Assembly (NCBI RefSeq): GCF_036327775.1
Contig: NZ_CP109598.1
Location: 5,964,001-6,028,000, forward strand
Reading direction: 5' to 3'
Length of the DNA stretch: 64,000 nucleotides
Origin: Streptomyces sp. NBC_01498
Lineage (GTDB): Bacteria > Actinomycetota > Actinomycetes > Streptomycetales > Streptomycetaceae
Below the pieces are notes generated by a model. It was not told the DNA's origin. It made no database searches and saw nothing but the letters and a program-made list of their open reading frames with translations. A program made the position numbers and the translations under genes. Within the stretch, counting starts at the first letter, position 1; each line of letters opens with the position of its first letter. Below are positions 25,926 through 34,710 of the stretch, piece after piece.

Positions 25926-26792
25926 TCAGCCCCGGAGCGTCCGCACCCCCCGGCGGGCCCCGCGGACCACGGCGTACGCCTTCGTCAGCGCCCGGTCGGC
26001 GGCGAAGATCCGGCCCAGGGCCCGGCCCTCCATCAGCCGCCCGAACTCCCCGATGCCCGTGGAGCGCCGCACCGTGACCCGCTCCAGCGCGTACGGTCCC
26101 TGGCTCCGGCGCGCGAGCGCGTTGCCCACGGCCAGCGACTGCGCGAACCCGGCCTCCCGGACCGCGCGCCGTACCCGGCGGGTCGAGTAGCCGTACGGGT
26201 ACGCGAACGAGGCCGGGGCCCCGCCCAGTTCGTCCGCGACGATCTCCCGGCAGCGCGCCGCCTCGTGCCGCAGACGGCTGTCGCCGAGCTGGTCGAGCTG
26301 CGGATGCGTATGGCTGTGGCCGCCGATCTCCACGCCCGCGTAGGCGAGTTGGCGTACCTGGTCCCAGTCGAGCATGGTGTCGAGGGCACCGCCCCGGTCG
26401 TACGGGCCGCGCAGCCACCCGGTGGCGACGAACAGGGTGGCCGCGAAACCGTGCCGGGCGAGCACCGGCAGCGCGTACCGGTGCACCCCCTCGTACCCGT
26501 CGTCGAACGTGATCAGCACCGGCCGGGCCGGCAGCGGCCCCCCGCCCCGCCAGCCGGCCGCCAGCCGCGCCGTCGTCAGCGGCGTGAACCCGCGTTCGCC
26601 GAGCAGGGCCATCTGCTCGGCGAACGCGTCGGGCGACACGGACAGGGCGCGCACCGCCGGGGCCGGACGGTGCCCGACCGCGTGGTACATCAGGATCGGC
26701 ACCGGCTCCGGCACCGGCAGTCCGCGCCCGCCGCCCGCGACGGGGACCGCGCCCCTGCCCCCGACCGCGTCCCCGCCCGCGCCCCCGTTCAT
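25926..26792 (-). CDS. Polysaccharide deacetylase (CE4)
   Basis: A 288-residue NodB-fold deacetylase acting on N-acetylated sugars. Motif 1 TFDDGYEG carries the catalytic base and metal Asp; motif 2 HSHTHP carries the metal His residues; motif 3 is AYPYG. No signal peptide or membrane anchor is obvious, so it may act on a cytoplasmic lipid-linked glycan or have an unrecognised export route. Its start overlaps the stop of the upstream glycosyltransferase, so it is the third gene of a GT2-GT2-CE4 operon. Confidence 0.85.
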   Translation of the reverse strand: MNGGAGGDAVGGRGAVPVAGGGRGLPVPEPVPILMYHAVGHRPAPAVRALSVSPDAFAEQMALLGERGFTPLTTARLAAGWRGGGPLPARPVLITFDDGYEGVHRYALPVLARHGFAATLFVATGWLRGPYDRGGALDTMLDWDQVRQLAYAGVEIGGHSHTHPQLDQLGDSRLRHEAARCREIVADELGGAPASFAYPYGYSTRRVRRAVREAGFAQSLAVGNALARRSQGPYALERVTVRRSTGIGEFGRLMEGRALGRIFAADRALTKAYAVVRGARRGVRTLRG

Positions 26793-27871
26793 ACGGCGGC
26801 ACCCCGCGGGCTCTCCCGCGCCCCGGCCGGCGCGGCGGTCGCCGCCCCCGCCCCCGGCGCCGGTACGGGCACCACCGGCCCGGACGAGAACGTGACCGGA
26901 CCGCGCCGCGCCCGGACCCCGCCCACCAGATAGCCGGCCGTCGTCGTCAGCACCCCGGCCACGATCGCCCCGGCCCGCCCCGCGCCCCCCCGTTCCCGTC
27001 CGCGCACCGCGTCCCGCAGCCCGCGTGCCACCCCGGCGGGCAGTACCCGGGTGACGTAACGCCGTTCGGACTCAAGTCCCTTGCCCGCGCCGACACTTCG
27101 GGCGACCAGGGCCTTGGAGAGCCCCTCGGCGTAGGCGCGGGTACGGAAGTACCCGAACCGCGTACGCGCCGGGGGCACCCTGTGGTGGATCACCGCACGG
27201 TCGTCGATCAGCAGCACCGCGTGCGGCAGCGCCCCGCTGAGTCTGATGCACAGCTCGGTCTCCTCGCACCCGAGCGGGCGCTTGCCGCCGTCGCGGCCGA
27301 TGCCGGTCGCGAAGCCCCCGGCCGCCTCGAACGCGGTGCGCCGGAACGAGGCGTTGCCGCCGAGGACGTTGCGGACCCGCACCCTGCCCGGCGCCAGCCC
27401 CCGGTAGGTGCAGCCCACGACCCAGTCGAACTCCTCGGGGAACCAGACCGGCCGCCCCCCGGACGGCCAGGCGGGCAGCGTCCTGCCGCCGACGGCCATC
27501 ACCCGGGGATCGCCGTACCCCGCCGCGAGATACCGCAGCCAGTCCCGTTCGGCGACGGCGTCGTCGTCCAGGAAGGCCACGAACTCCCCGCGCGCGGCGG
27601 CGATTCCGGTGTTGCGCCCGGCGGACAGCCCGCGCGGACCCGCGTTGGGCATCACCCGTATCTCGCCGCCGTCGGCGGAGGGCGAGGAGGCGTACCGGGC
27701 GCGGAGCCGTTCCAGCAGCGCCTCGTTGTGGTCGACCACGAGCAGTGTCTCGGTGGCCGGCATCGACTGGTCCCGTACGGAGGCGACAGCGGCGAGGATG
27801 TCCTCCCAGCGTTCCTCCGTGTACGCGCACACGACCACCGAGAACGAGCGGTGCAGGTGACGGTCGATCAC
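26789..27871 (-). CDS. Family 2 glycosyltransferase with C-terminal membrane segment
   Basis: A 360-residue glycosyltransferase. The GT-A domain (about 8-240) shows SVVVCAYTEER at the nucleotide site, FLDDDAVAERDW as the DxD region, and GCEETELCIRL as the catalytic ED motif. A single hydrophobic stretch (AIVAGVLTTTAGYLVGG, near 305) and a Pro/Ala-rich tail follow. It overlaps both neighbours by 4 bases, so the three gene products are probably made in step to build and modify one surface glycan. Donor and acceptor are unknown. Confidence 0.83.
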   Translation of the reverse strand: MIDRHLHRSFSVVVCAYTEERWEDILAAVASVRDQSMPATETLLVVDHNEALLERLRARYASSPSADGGEIRVMPNAGPRGLSAGRNTGIAAARGEFVAFLDDDAVAERDWLRYLAAGYGDPRVMAVGGRTLPAWPSGGRPVWFPEEFDWVVGCTYRGLAPGRVRVRNVLGGNASFRRTAFEAAGGFATGIGRDGGKRPLGCEETELCIRLSGALPHAVLLIDDRAVIHHRVPPARTRFGYFRTRAYAEGLSKALVARSVGAGKGLESERRYVTRVLPAGVARGLRDAVRGRERGGAGRAGAIVAGVLTTTAGYLVGGVRARRGPVTFSSGPVVPVPAPGAGAATAAPAGARESPRGAAV

Positions 27872-28779
27872 GACACCTCTCCCTGTCCCACGGGCCCGTT
27901 CAGACCGGTCCGCACGGTGAGCGGAAGCGCCGTCCGGACCGCGCGGGGCCGCCGGCGCGCCGCCCTCGGGACGCCCTTCTCACGGAGGATGACGCCGAGG
28001 ACCCGCAGTCCGTCCCGTACGGCGCGGAGGTTGCTCACGCCGTGGATGCGGTCGTACTCGTGGCTGGGGATCTCCTGCACCTTCAGACCGGCCTTGACGA
28101 CCCGTATGTTCATCAGGGTCTCGACCTCGAACCCGGTGCAGTCGAGCGTGATCCGGTCCAGGCAGTGCCGCCAGAAGGCGTTGTAGCCGTAGCAGAGGTC
28201 GGTGTAGCGGGCGCCGAACTTGGCGTTCACGGCGGCGCAGAGCAGATGGTTGCCGAGCTTGCGGATCAGTGTCATGTCGTCCGTGCCGCCGCCGTTGGCG
28301 AAGCGGGATCCCTTGGCGAAGTCGGCGCCCGAGACGAGGGCCGACACATAGCTGACGATCTCCTGGCCGTCGGCCGAGCCGTCCGCGTCGACCATGACGA
28401 TGATGTCGCCGGTGCAGGCGGCGAAGCCGCTGATCAGCGCGTCGCCCTTGCCCTTGCCGCGCTGTTCGACGACCTTGACGTCCGGCCACAGTTCGCGGGC
28501 CACACGGATCGTTCCGTCGGTGGAGTCGCCGTCCACGAGGACGACTTCGTGAATCCAGTCGGGCAGGGACTTGAAGACGTACGGCAGGTTCTCCGCCTCG
28601 TTCATGGCGGGGATCACGACGCTCACGGGCGGCGCGATGGCGAGATGTGAGGAGACCGGCCGGTAGCGGCCGGGAGCGCGGTCGAGTGCGTCGTCGCGGA
28701 GTTCACGGTCGCCGTCACCGGAGAACGGCACGGCTAAAGGATCTTCGCCCGGGGTCGCCGGGCGCAGGAATGAGCTCAC
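27868..28779 (-). CDS. Family 2 glycosyltransferase, polyprenyl-phosphate type
   Basis: A 303-residue GT2 enzyme similar to dolichyl- or polyprenyl-phosphate sugar synthases. Key stretches: VSVVIPAMNEAENLPYV, VDGDSTDGT, VDADGSADGQE (DxD) and the late IPSHEYDRIHGVSNL. It has no C-terminal membrane domain. The GTG at 28779 follows GGAGAGGGA by about 8 bases. It is first in the three-gene glycan operon and carries a strong hairpin in its leader. Confidence 0.82.
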   Translation of the reverse strand: MSSFLRPATPGEDPLAVPFSGDGDRELRDDALDRAPGRYRPVSSHLAIAPPVSVVIPAMNEAENLPYVFKSLPDWIHEVVLVDGDSTDGTIRVARELWPDVKVVEQRGKGKGDALISGFAACTGDIIVMVDADGSADGQEIVSYVSALVSGADFAKGSRFANGGGTDDMTLIRKLGNHLLCAAVNAKFGARYTDLCYGYNAFWRHCLDRITLDCTGFEVETLMNIRVVKAGLKVQEIPSHEYDRIHGVSNLRAVRDGLRVLGVILREKGVPRAARRRPRAVRTALPLTVRTGLNGPVGQGEVS

Positions 28780-28802
28780 GAGAATGGTCCCTCTCCACCG
28801 GT

Positions 28803-28826
28803 GGACCGCCCGCCCCCGGGCGGTCC
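28803..28826 (-). other. Leader hairpin of the glycan operon
   Basis: GGACCGCCCG and CGGGCGGTCC form a perfect 10-bp stem with a four-base loop, 24-47 bases before the first start codon. No gene ends here, so a simple terminator role is unlikely; an attenuator or mRNA-stability element is possible. The rest of the 519-bp gap to the lipase shows no gene. Confidence 0.45.
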
Positions 28827-29298
28827 GGATGATGTGCCGGTTCGAAAGGGGGGTTCTCACCCTGTGCGTGACGGCGTCGTCGATCTCCTCGCTCGCCGGG
28901 TGAGTCGTGAAAGGCCGGGCATCGCGCGGCACCCCCCTACCGCACCCCGCACCGGGAGCCGCCGCGACGTCCGAGCCCTCCCCTGAAGTCGCTCTCCATG
29001 ACGGACCGTTGCGAGTCGATGTCCGACGGTATTGATACTTACGACTGTATGGCAAGGGGTGGGCCATCGCCGTGCCTATTTGCGATTTGGCCTTACTTCG
29101 ACGGTGGTACCCGGAACCTCCGCGTTCGGATTTACTCGGTCCGTCGGCCGACGCGCGCCCGTTCGAGCCAGTTCGAGCGGTATACGCGCGTCCATCAGTA
29201 AGTTCTCACCGGATCTACTTGGCATGGACACTTCCGATGAAGTGCCGCGCCTGGTACGAACGTTGAGGCAGAGAATCGCTCACCGGAGGTCCCCCCAC

Positions 29299-30105
29299 AT
29301 GAACCTGTCCAGATTCGCCGCGCTCTCCTCGTCGCTCCTGCTCGGCGCCGTCCTCGCCTTCACCGGCGCGGGTCAGGCCCAGGCGGCCGAGGCCGCGGCC
29401 CTCGACTACGTCGCCCTCGGCGACTCCTACTCCTCCGGTCTCGGCGCCGGCTCCTACGACAGTGCCAGCGGCTCCTGCAAGCGCAGCAACGTCGCCTACC
29501 CGAAGCTGTGGGCCGCCGCCAACGCGCCCTCGTCGTTCGCGTTCACCGCCTGCTCGGGCGCGCGTACGGGTGATGTGACCGGCAGTCAGCTCGGTCCGGT
29601 GAACTCCGGGACCGACCTCGTCAGCATCACCGTCGGCGGCAACGACGCCGGCTTCGCCGACGTCATGCTCACCTGTGTCCTCCAGTCCGAGGCCAGCTGC
29701 GTCTCGCGGGTGAACCAGGCGCGCGGGTACGTCGACTCGACGCTGCCCGGCCAGCTCGACTCCGTGTACAACGCGATCAGCGCCAAGGCCCCGGCCGCCC
29801 AGGTCGTCGTCATCGGCTACCCGCGCTTCTACCAGCTCAACGGCTCCTGCATCGTGGGCCTGACGGAGGCCGAGCGCAGCGCCATCAACGGCGCCGCCGA
29901 CCACCTCAACACGCTGCTCGCCAAGCGTGCCGCCGACCACGGCTACACCTACGCCGATGTCACCGGCCCCTTCACCGGTCACGAGATCTGCTCGCCGTCC
30001 TCCTGGCTGCACAGTGTGAGCGTGCCGAACCTCGGGGAGTCCTACCACCCCACCGCCCAGGGCCAGTCGGGTGGTTATCTGCCGGCCTTCCGCTCGGCCG
30101 TCTGA
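29299..30105 (+). CDS. Secreted GDSL (SGNH) lipase/esterase
   Basis: A 268-residue exported SGNH hydrolase. The signal peptide covers about residues 1-29 (ending GQAQA). Block I is ALGDSYSSG with the nucleophile Ser, Gly and Asn follow in GGNDAG (block III), and the Asp/His pair is in SWLHSV and YHPTAQG near the C-terminus. Six Cys probably form three disulphides, as in characterised streptomycete enzymes. I recall SCO1725 of S. coelicolor and the S. rimosus lipase as close relatives. GGAGGT lies 8 bases before the ATG. Confidence 0.9.
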   Translation: MNLSRFAALSSSLLLGAVLAFTGAGQAQAAEAAALDYVALGDSYSSGLGAGSYDSASGSCKRSNVAYPKLWAAANAPSSFAFTACSGARTGDVTGSQLGPVNSGTDLVSITVGGNDAGFADVMLTCVLQSEASCVSRVNQARGYVDSTLPGQLDSVYNAISAKAPAAQVVVIGYPRFYQLNGSCIVGLTEAERSAINGAADHLNTLLAKRAADHGYTYADVTGPFTGHEICSPSSWLHSVSVPNLGESYHPTAQGQSGGYLPAFRSAV

Positions 30106-30148
30106 CCGATCGCGGATCGTACGAACCGACCGTCGATCAGATGCCTGT

Positions 30149-30174
30149 CCGTCCGCCCTTCCCAGGGCGGACGG
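30149..30174 (+). terminator. Terminator after GDSL lipase
   Basis: CCGTCCGCCCT and AGGGCGGACGG form a perfect 11-bp stem with loop TCCC, 44 bp past the stop. Confidence 0.75.
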
Positions 30175-30253
30175 GCGGTTGACCGCCGTGCCGTCAACTC
30201 GAACGAGGCCAGGGGTGATTGTCCAACTCGCCCTGAAATAGAATGGATTCACC

Positions 30254-30290
30254 GGGTGGGCGGTTCACCTCCGACGAGGGCCGCCCACCC
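30254..30290 (+). other. Inverted repeat upstream of an 87-residue protein
   Basis: GGGTGGGCGG and CCGCCCACCC are perfect 10-bp arms 17 bases apart, ending 85 bp before the start at 30375. It may be a leader structure of the small gene or a second terminator. Confidence 0.4.
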
Positions 30291-30374
30291 TTGAGGCGGG
30301 ATACCCGTGTGTCCCATGGGGGCGATAGGGTTAATCTGCCCGAGCCGGGTGCCCTCGTACGGGTGGGGAGTGAC

Positions 30375-30638
30375 ATGGATCAGATAACGGTACACAGCAG
30401 GGCGCGAGTCCCTGCCATCACATGTGGGAGCAGCGCAACCAGTTCGCGCCTCGACCGACATCTCGCGGTGCTCGGCGGTCCCGCCGTACCGCAGCGCGAG
30501 ACGGCCGAAGCGACCCTGCTGATGCGGGAGTTGACCTCGCGGAACGAGACGGGGGCCCGCCGGAGCAAGAGCGCCCGCGTCTCCTTGTTCGCCCCGCTCC
30601 GGCGGCTGCGCCGCACCCTCTTCGGCAGCCGCCGCTGA
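30375..30638 (+). CDS. Small conserved-looking basic protein
   Basis: An 87-residue protein of unknown function. GGTGGGGAG directly precedes the ATG, and codon use is typical of real Streptomyces genes. The first half is neutral (DQITVHSRARVPAITC), the middle has a short helix (ETAEATLLMRELTS), and the C-terminus is strongly basic with an amphipathic RRLRRTL stretch that could bind nucleic acid or membrane. No signal peptide is present. The following 253 bp to the ISP gene stop show nothing else. Confidence 0.6.
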   Translation: MDQITVHSRARVPAITCGSSATSSRLDRHLAVLGGPAVPQRETAEATLLMRELTSRNETGARRSKSARVSLFAPLRRLRRTLFGSRR

Positions 30639-30891
30639 CCGACCGGGTCGGCGCTAGCCGATCCCCGGACGGCGCCCGGACGACCACGCCGTTCCGACGC
30701 ATGCGCCGCGTTCCGCTCGCCCGTCACTCCCAGGGCCCGCGGCGCTGCGTCGGTGTGCTCCGCCGGGCACCCGAACTCCCCGTCGGCGCCGTCGACTTCA
30801 CCACCCGGCCAGGTGAAGCGACGGCGACCGTACGGGCTCCTCGCCGTGCTGCCCGACGACCGGGTCCGCTCCCGCTCCCACCCGGGCGCCG

Positions 30892-32085
30892 TCAGAGCAG
30901 CGCGAACTGCCCGTCCGGGCCCTCCTCGTGATGATCCAGCACGGAGGCGGGCCGCCGCGCCCAGCCGGGCACCGGCAACGCGCCCGCCGCCCGCAGCTCC
31001 TCGGCCCCGATCTGCGGCCCCTCGTCCAGCGCCCGGCCCAACTCCCGCTGCCGGGGCCGCAGTCCGGCGAGCAGCGCCAGTACGGTGATCAGCTCCAGCA
31101 GCTCCGAGGTCCACTCGCGCGGCCAGAGACGCGGCCCGATCGCCTCCAGGGTGCCCGGCTCCGGCCGCCCGGCGCGCCGCTCGAACCAGGTCTCGATCAT
31201 CCGTACGCCGCCGACCTGGAAGTCCCACGCCCCGGCCGGCACGGGGGAGATCCGGCCGTCACCGAGATGGAGCGTCTCGTCCTCGGAGTCGTAACGGATC
31301 GTGGTGGGCCACCCCGGCGGCGCCGCGCGGACGTACGGGCGGCGCCCACCCGGCAGGCGAGGGCGTTCCCCGCCGTGCGCGCCGCGCAACTGGACGCCGG
31401 TCAGCAGCGCGCCGAGTTCCGCACCGGTGGCCCAGAGGTCCGGGTCGGCGGTCAACGGCACCACACAGCCGCGCGCCGACGGCCGGGCCACCGCCACGGC
31501 CCAGTCCAGCAGCCCGCGCGGGGTGATCCCGTGGCCGAGGCGCGCCGAGAGCAGCGGGGCCAGACCGGGGGTGAGATTGGGTTCGGCGCCGCCCGGCCTG
31601 CGGAAGAGCGGCCGGATACGGCCGGGCCGCCCGGCGGGGGAACGGCCGTCCGGCAGCAGGGCTCCCACCAGCAGCGCCGGACCGGCCGCCCCGGGGACGA
31701 ACCCCTGCTCCACGGCGAAGAGTTGGTACTCGTCCGCCACCCGCCACAACTCCGGCCGGGCCGCGTCGATCAGCCGGTGGTCGGGGATCAGATACCGCTC
31801 GTCGAACGGACCGTGCCCGATCCGCACCGGCGGCGGGCACCGCCCGGCCTCGCGCGCGAACCGTCCCGTGCCGGTGGGCTGCCCCGGCAGCGCGGCGACC
31901 GCGCTCCTCGGCGTACGGGACCGGGTCGGCCGGAACAGCGCCTCGCGTTCCGCGCCGGTGGCCCGTATCAGGGTGTCCCAGCGTGCGGTGAGCGAGGCCG
32001 CGTCGGGGGCCGAGATCCAGCCACGGCCCAGCCGCAGCGGTGCCACCGACCACGGCATGAGATCGCCCAGCAGCGGGGCCGTCAT
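30892..32085 (-). CDS. Type ISP restriction-modification C-terminal (specificity) domain-like protein
   Basis: A 397-residue protein resembling the C-terminal domain of type ISP enzymes such as LlaBIII, which reads the DNA target. Typical features are PFDERYLIPD, PNLTPGLAP, a region placing VPLTADPDLW, and LHLGDGRISPVPAGAW before WDFQVGG. There is no N-terminal nuclease, helicase or N6-adenine methyltransferase motif, and no such gene is nearby. It may be a stand-alone regulator or DNA-binding relic rather than a working restriction enzyme. Assignment is by remembered family pattern. Confidence 0.65.
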   Translation of the reverse strand: MTAPLLGDLMPWSVAPLRLGRGWISAPDAASLTARWDTLIRATGAEREALFRPTRSRTPRSAVAALPGQPTGTGRFAREAGRCPPPVRIGHGPFDERYLIPDHRLIDAARPELWRVADEYQLFAVEQGFVPGAAGPALLVGALLPDGRSPAGRPGRIRPLFRRPGGAEPNLTPGLAPLLSARLGHGITPRGLLDWAVAVARPSARGCVVPLTADPDLWATGAELGALLTGVQLRGAHGGERPRLPGGRRPYVRAAPPGWPTTIRYDSEDETLHLGDGRISPVPAGAWDFQVGGVRMIETWFERRAGRPEPGTLEAIGPRLWPREWTSELLELITVLALLAGLRPRQRELGRALDEGPQIGAEELRAAGALPVPGWARRPASVLDHHEEGPDGQFALL

Positions 32086-32258
32086 ACGGGCACACCCCTC
32101 CCCGATCCGTGTCCGTGCCGTCGCCGAAAGAGTACCGACCGGGTCGCGGGCGCGGGGTGGCGCCGGTGTTCCGGCCCGTGCCGCCCTCGCCGGCCCGGTC
32201 CGGCCCCTTCGCCCCTCCGACGGCCTGCCCCCTTCGCCCCGTCACCCGCCGACGCGCG

Positions 32259-33008
32259 TCAGTCCGTCTCCATCGTCACCGAGAAGGAGAAACGGTCGCC
32301 CCGGTAGCGAATTCTGGCCACGTCCACGACCCGGCCGTCCGCGTCGTAGGTGACACCCGTGTAGTGCAGGATCGGGCTGAGCAGCGGCACCCGCAGCAGG
32401 TCGGCCGTGGCCGGGTCGGCGAGGGTGGCCTCCACCGTGTCCGTGATCCGGCCGATCCGCACCCCCAGGACGTCGCGCAGCACCTTCGTCATCGGCCAGC
32501 GCTCCAGATCCCCGGGATCGAGATCCTCGGCGATCTCCGGACGCAGCGCGTTCTCCGCCCAGTTGGTCGGCTCGCCGCTCTCGCCGTCGAGGCGCAGCCG
32601 CCTGAAGACGGCGACCTCCGCCAAGTCCGGGAAGTATTCGGCCAGTTCGCCGGGCACCGGCATCCGGCCGTGGCCGATGACCGTCGTCCGCTCGCCCGAC
32701 TGCTGGGCCACCACCGCGTCCACGGACCCGAGCAGCCGGCGGGGCGCGCCGCGCCGCGCGCCCGGCTCGATGAACGTGCCGCGCCGCCGGTGCCTGCTGA
32801 TCAGGCCCTCCTCCTCCAGCTCCTTGAGCGCCTGACGCATCGTCAGCACGCTGACGCCGTAGTGCCCGGCCAGCTGCTCCTCGGTGGGCAGGCGCAGCGG
32901 GTCGTGCGGACGCCGGCCGAGTATGGAGGCACGCAGCGACTGCGAGACCTGGTACCAGAGCGGCAGTTTGCGGTTGAGGACCAGTGAATCGGGTGCGAAG
33001 GCGGTCAC
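32259..33008 (-). CDS. GntR/HutC-family regulator next to hmgA
   Basis: A 249-residue repressor. The winged helix (about 12-80) contains LPTEEQLAGHYGVSVLTMRQALKELEEEGL; the UTRA domain follows with FRRLRLDGESGEPTNWAEN and a closing RIRYRGDRFSFSV. It starts 32 bp after the hmgA stop on the same strand, so they are likely co-transcribed. It is the obvious candidate controller of homogentisate breakdown. GTG 33008 has GGAGCC 8 bases upstream. Confidence 0.8.
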   Translation of the reverse strand: MTAFAPDSLVLNRKLPLWYQVSQSLRASILGRRPHDPLRLPTEEQLAGHYGVSVLTMRQALKELEEEGLISRHRRRGTFIEPGARRGAPRRLLGSVDAVVAQQSGERTTVIGHGRMPVPGELAEYFPDLAEVAVFRRLRLDGESGEPTNWAENALRPEIAEDLDPGDLERWPMTKVLRDVLGVRIGRITDTVEATLADPATADLLRVPLLSPILHYTGVTYDADGRVVDVARIRYRGDRFSFSVTMETD

Positions 33009-33040
33009 GGCGGGCTCCGGATGGGGCGGGGCGGTCGGGG

Positions 33041-34393
33041 TCAGCGACCCGGGGACCGGTCCGGCGTGGGCCGGAAATGGCGCTCCAGACCCTGCCACAC
33101 GTCGTCGTACCCCGTCTGGAGGTGTCCGGCCGTGGCCGCCTGGGCGGTGGCGGTCACCGGCCAGCGGGTCTCGAACATGAACGCGAGCCCGTCGTCGATC
33201 CGCTGCGGCGCCAACTCGGCGGCGCTGGCCCGGTCGAACGTCTCCCGGTCGGGCCCGTGCGCGGACATCATGTTGTGCAGCGACCCGCCGCCGGGCACGA
33301 AACCCCCCTCGCCGGCGGTCTTGGCGTCGTACGCGCCCTCGATGAGGCCCATGTACTCGCTCATCACATTGCGGTGGAAGTACGGCGGCCGGAAGGTGTT
33401 CTCGCCGACCAGCCAGCGCGGCGCGAAGACCACGAAGTCGACGCCCGCGAGGCCGGGGGTGTCGGACGGCGAGGTCAGCACCGTGAAGATCGACGGGTCG
33501 GGGTGGTCGTAGCTGATGCTGCCGATCACATTGAAACGGCGCAGGTCGTAGACGTACGGCAGATGGTTGCCGTGCCAGGCGACGACATCGAGCGGGGAGT
33601 GGTCGTACGTCGCGGTCCACAGATTCCCGCAGAACTTGTTGACCACCTCGGTCGGCCGCTCGACGTCCTCGAAGGCGGCGACGGGGGCGCGGAAGTCCCT
33701 CGCGTTCGCCAGCCCGTTGGCACCGATCGGGCCGAGGTCGGGCAGCACGAAGGGACTGCCGTAGTTCTCGCAGACGTAACCGCGCGCCGTCTCGTCCAGC
33801 AACTCCACCCGGAACCGCACCCCGCGCGGGATCAGCGCGACCTCGCCGGGCCGGGCGGCCAGCAGGCCGAACTCGGTGACGAGCAGCAGCCCGCCGTGCT
33901 CCGGGACGATCAGCAGCTCACCGTCGGAGTCGCCGAACACCCGGTCCGTCATGGGGGAGTTGGCGTGATAGAGGTGCACGGCCATACCCGTGCGCTGCCC
34001 GGCGTCCCCGTTGCCGCCGAGCGTCCAGAGGCCCGCGAGGAAGTCCGTGCCGGGCGCGGGCTCCGGCAGCGGGTTCCAGCGCAGCCGGTTGGGGTCGGGC
34101 ACGGACTCGGTGAACGGCGCGCCGCGCAGGCCGCCGTTGCCGGTGCGGGTGAACGGGGGGTGCGCGGCCGAGGGGCGGATCCGGTAGAGCCAGGAGCGCC
34201 GGTTGTGCGCGCGGGGCTCGGTGAAGGCGCTGCCGCTCAGCTGCTCCGCGTACAGGCCGAGCGGCGCCCGCTGCGGCGAGTTGCGGCCCACCGGCAGGGC
34301 GCCCGGCACGGCCTCCGAGCTGTGCTCGTTGCCGAAACCGGTGGCGTACGCCAGGTCCTCGGCCGTCTTCCTCGCCTGCTCGGTGCCGCTCAT
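33041..34393 (-). CDS. hmgA: Homogentisate 1,2-dioxygenase
   Basis: A 450-residue iron enzyme that opens the ring of homogentisate to maleylacetoacetate in tyrosine and phenylalanine breakdown. Near-complete family match: [13 protein letters not shown] at the start, then [14 protein letters not shown], which holds one Fe-binding His and the Glu, and [15 protein letters not shown], which holds catalytic and Fe-binding His residues. Length is normal. The downstream gntR is probably in the same transcript. An AATCCTA-N10-TAGGATT palindrome lies 72-95 bp upstream. No other pathway genes (maleylacetoacetate isomerase, fumarylacetoacetase) are in view. Confidence 0.95.
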   Translation of the reverse strand: MSGTEQARKTAEDLAYATGFGNEHSSEAVPGALPVGRNSPQRAPLGLYAEQLSGSAFTEPRAHNRRSWLYRIRPSAAHPPFTRTGNGGLRGAPFTESVPDPNRLRWNPLPEPAPGTDFLAGLWTLGGNGDAGQRTGMAVHLYHANSPMTDRVFGDSDGELLIVPEHGGLLLVTEFGLLAARPGEVALIPRGVRFRVELLDETARGYVCENYGSPFVLPDLGPIGANGLANARDFRAPVAAFEDVERPTEVVNKFCGNLWTATYDHSPLDVVAWHGNHLPYVYDLRRFNVIGSISYDHPDPSIFTVLTSPSDTPGLAGVDFVVFAPRWLVGENTFRPPYFHRNVMSEYMGLIEGAYDAKTAGEGGFVPGGGSLHNMMSAHGPDRETFDRASAAELAPQRIDDGLAFMFETRWPVTATAQAATAGHLQTGYDDVWQGLERHFRPTPDRSPGR

Positions 34394-34464
34394 CGTCGCT
34401 CCCGTGTGTCGCCCTGTCGGGGGCCGGTGTGTCCGGCCGGTTGTCGGCCGGTCGTCGGTCAGCC

Positions 34465-34488
34465 AATCCTATGGGCAACCGTAGGATT
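34465..34488. promoter_or_regulatory. Palindrome in the hmgA promoter region
   Basis: AATCCTA, ten bases, TAGGATT: perfect 7-bp arms in an otherwise G+C-rich divergent region between hmgA and a tetR gene. A likely operator for the GntR encoded behind hmgA, or for the TetR. Confidence 0.5.
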
Positions 34489-34623
34489 CGATCCGGAGTG
34501 CGTCAACGGCGACAGTCCGCGCGGGCTCCGGTCGGCGGAAAAGCGACGCCCTCGCGCACATACATACGGTTCTGCCGCCGTTACGACTCGAAGTACGGCC
34601 CGCCACGCGGGAGACTCGGAGGT

Positions 34624-34652
34624 CACAGCCACAGCCACAGCCACAGCCACAG
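34624..34652. repeat. CACAGC hexamer microsatellite
   Basis: Nearly five copies of CACAGC, closed by GGTCAC on the left and GTGACC on the right. It lies in the leader of the tetR gene and shows no coding role. Confidence 0.8.
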
Positions 34653-34710
34653 TGACCAGCGACAGCCGCGCCTCGGCCGCCGCACCTCATGCCGAAGGGT
34701 GGACCAGCCC

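Noticed and set aside
24163-26802. One 879-codon protein joining the AAA ATPase with upstream sequence
   Set aside because: The part before MGAMSAKPQ crosses the 145-bp non-coding repeat and the antisense-like deacetylase region; only the last 373 codons are real.
34624-34652. Coding repeat for a His/Ser-rich peptide
   Set aside because: Only shadow frames read through CACAGC; no start codon with a ribosome-binding site fits.
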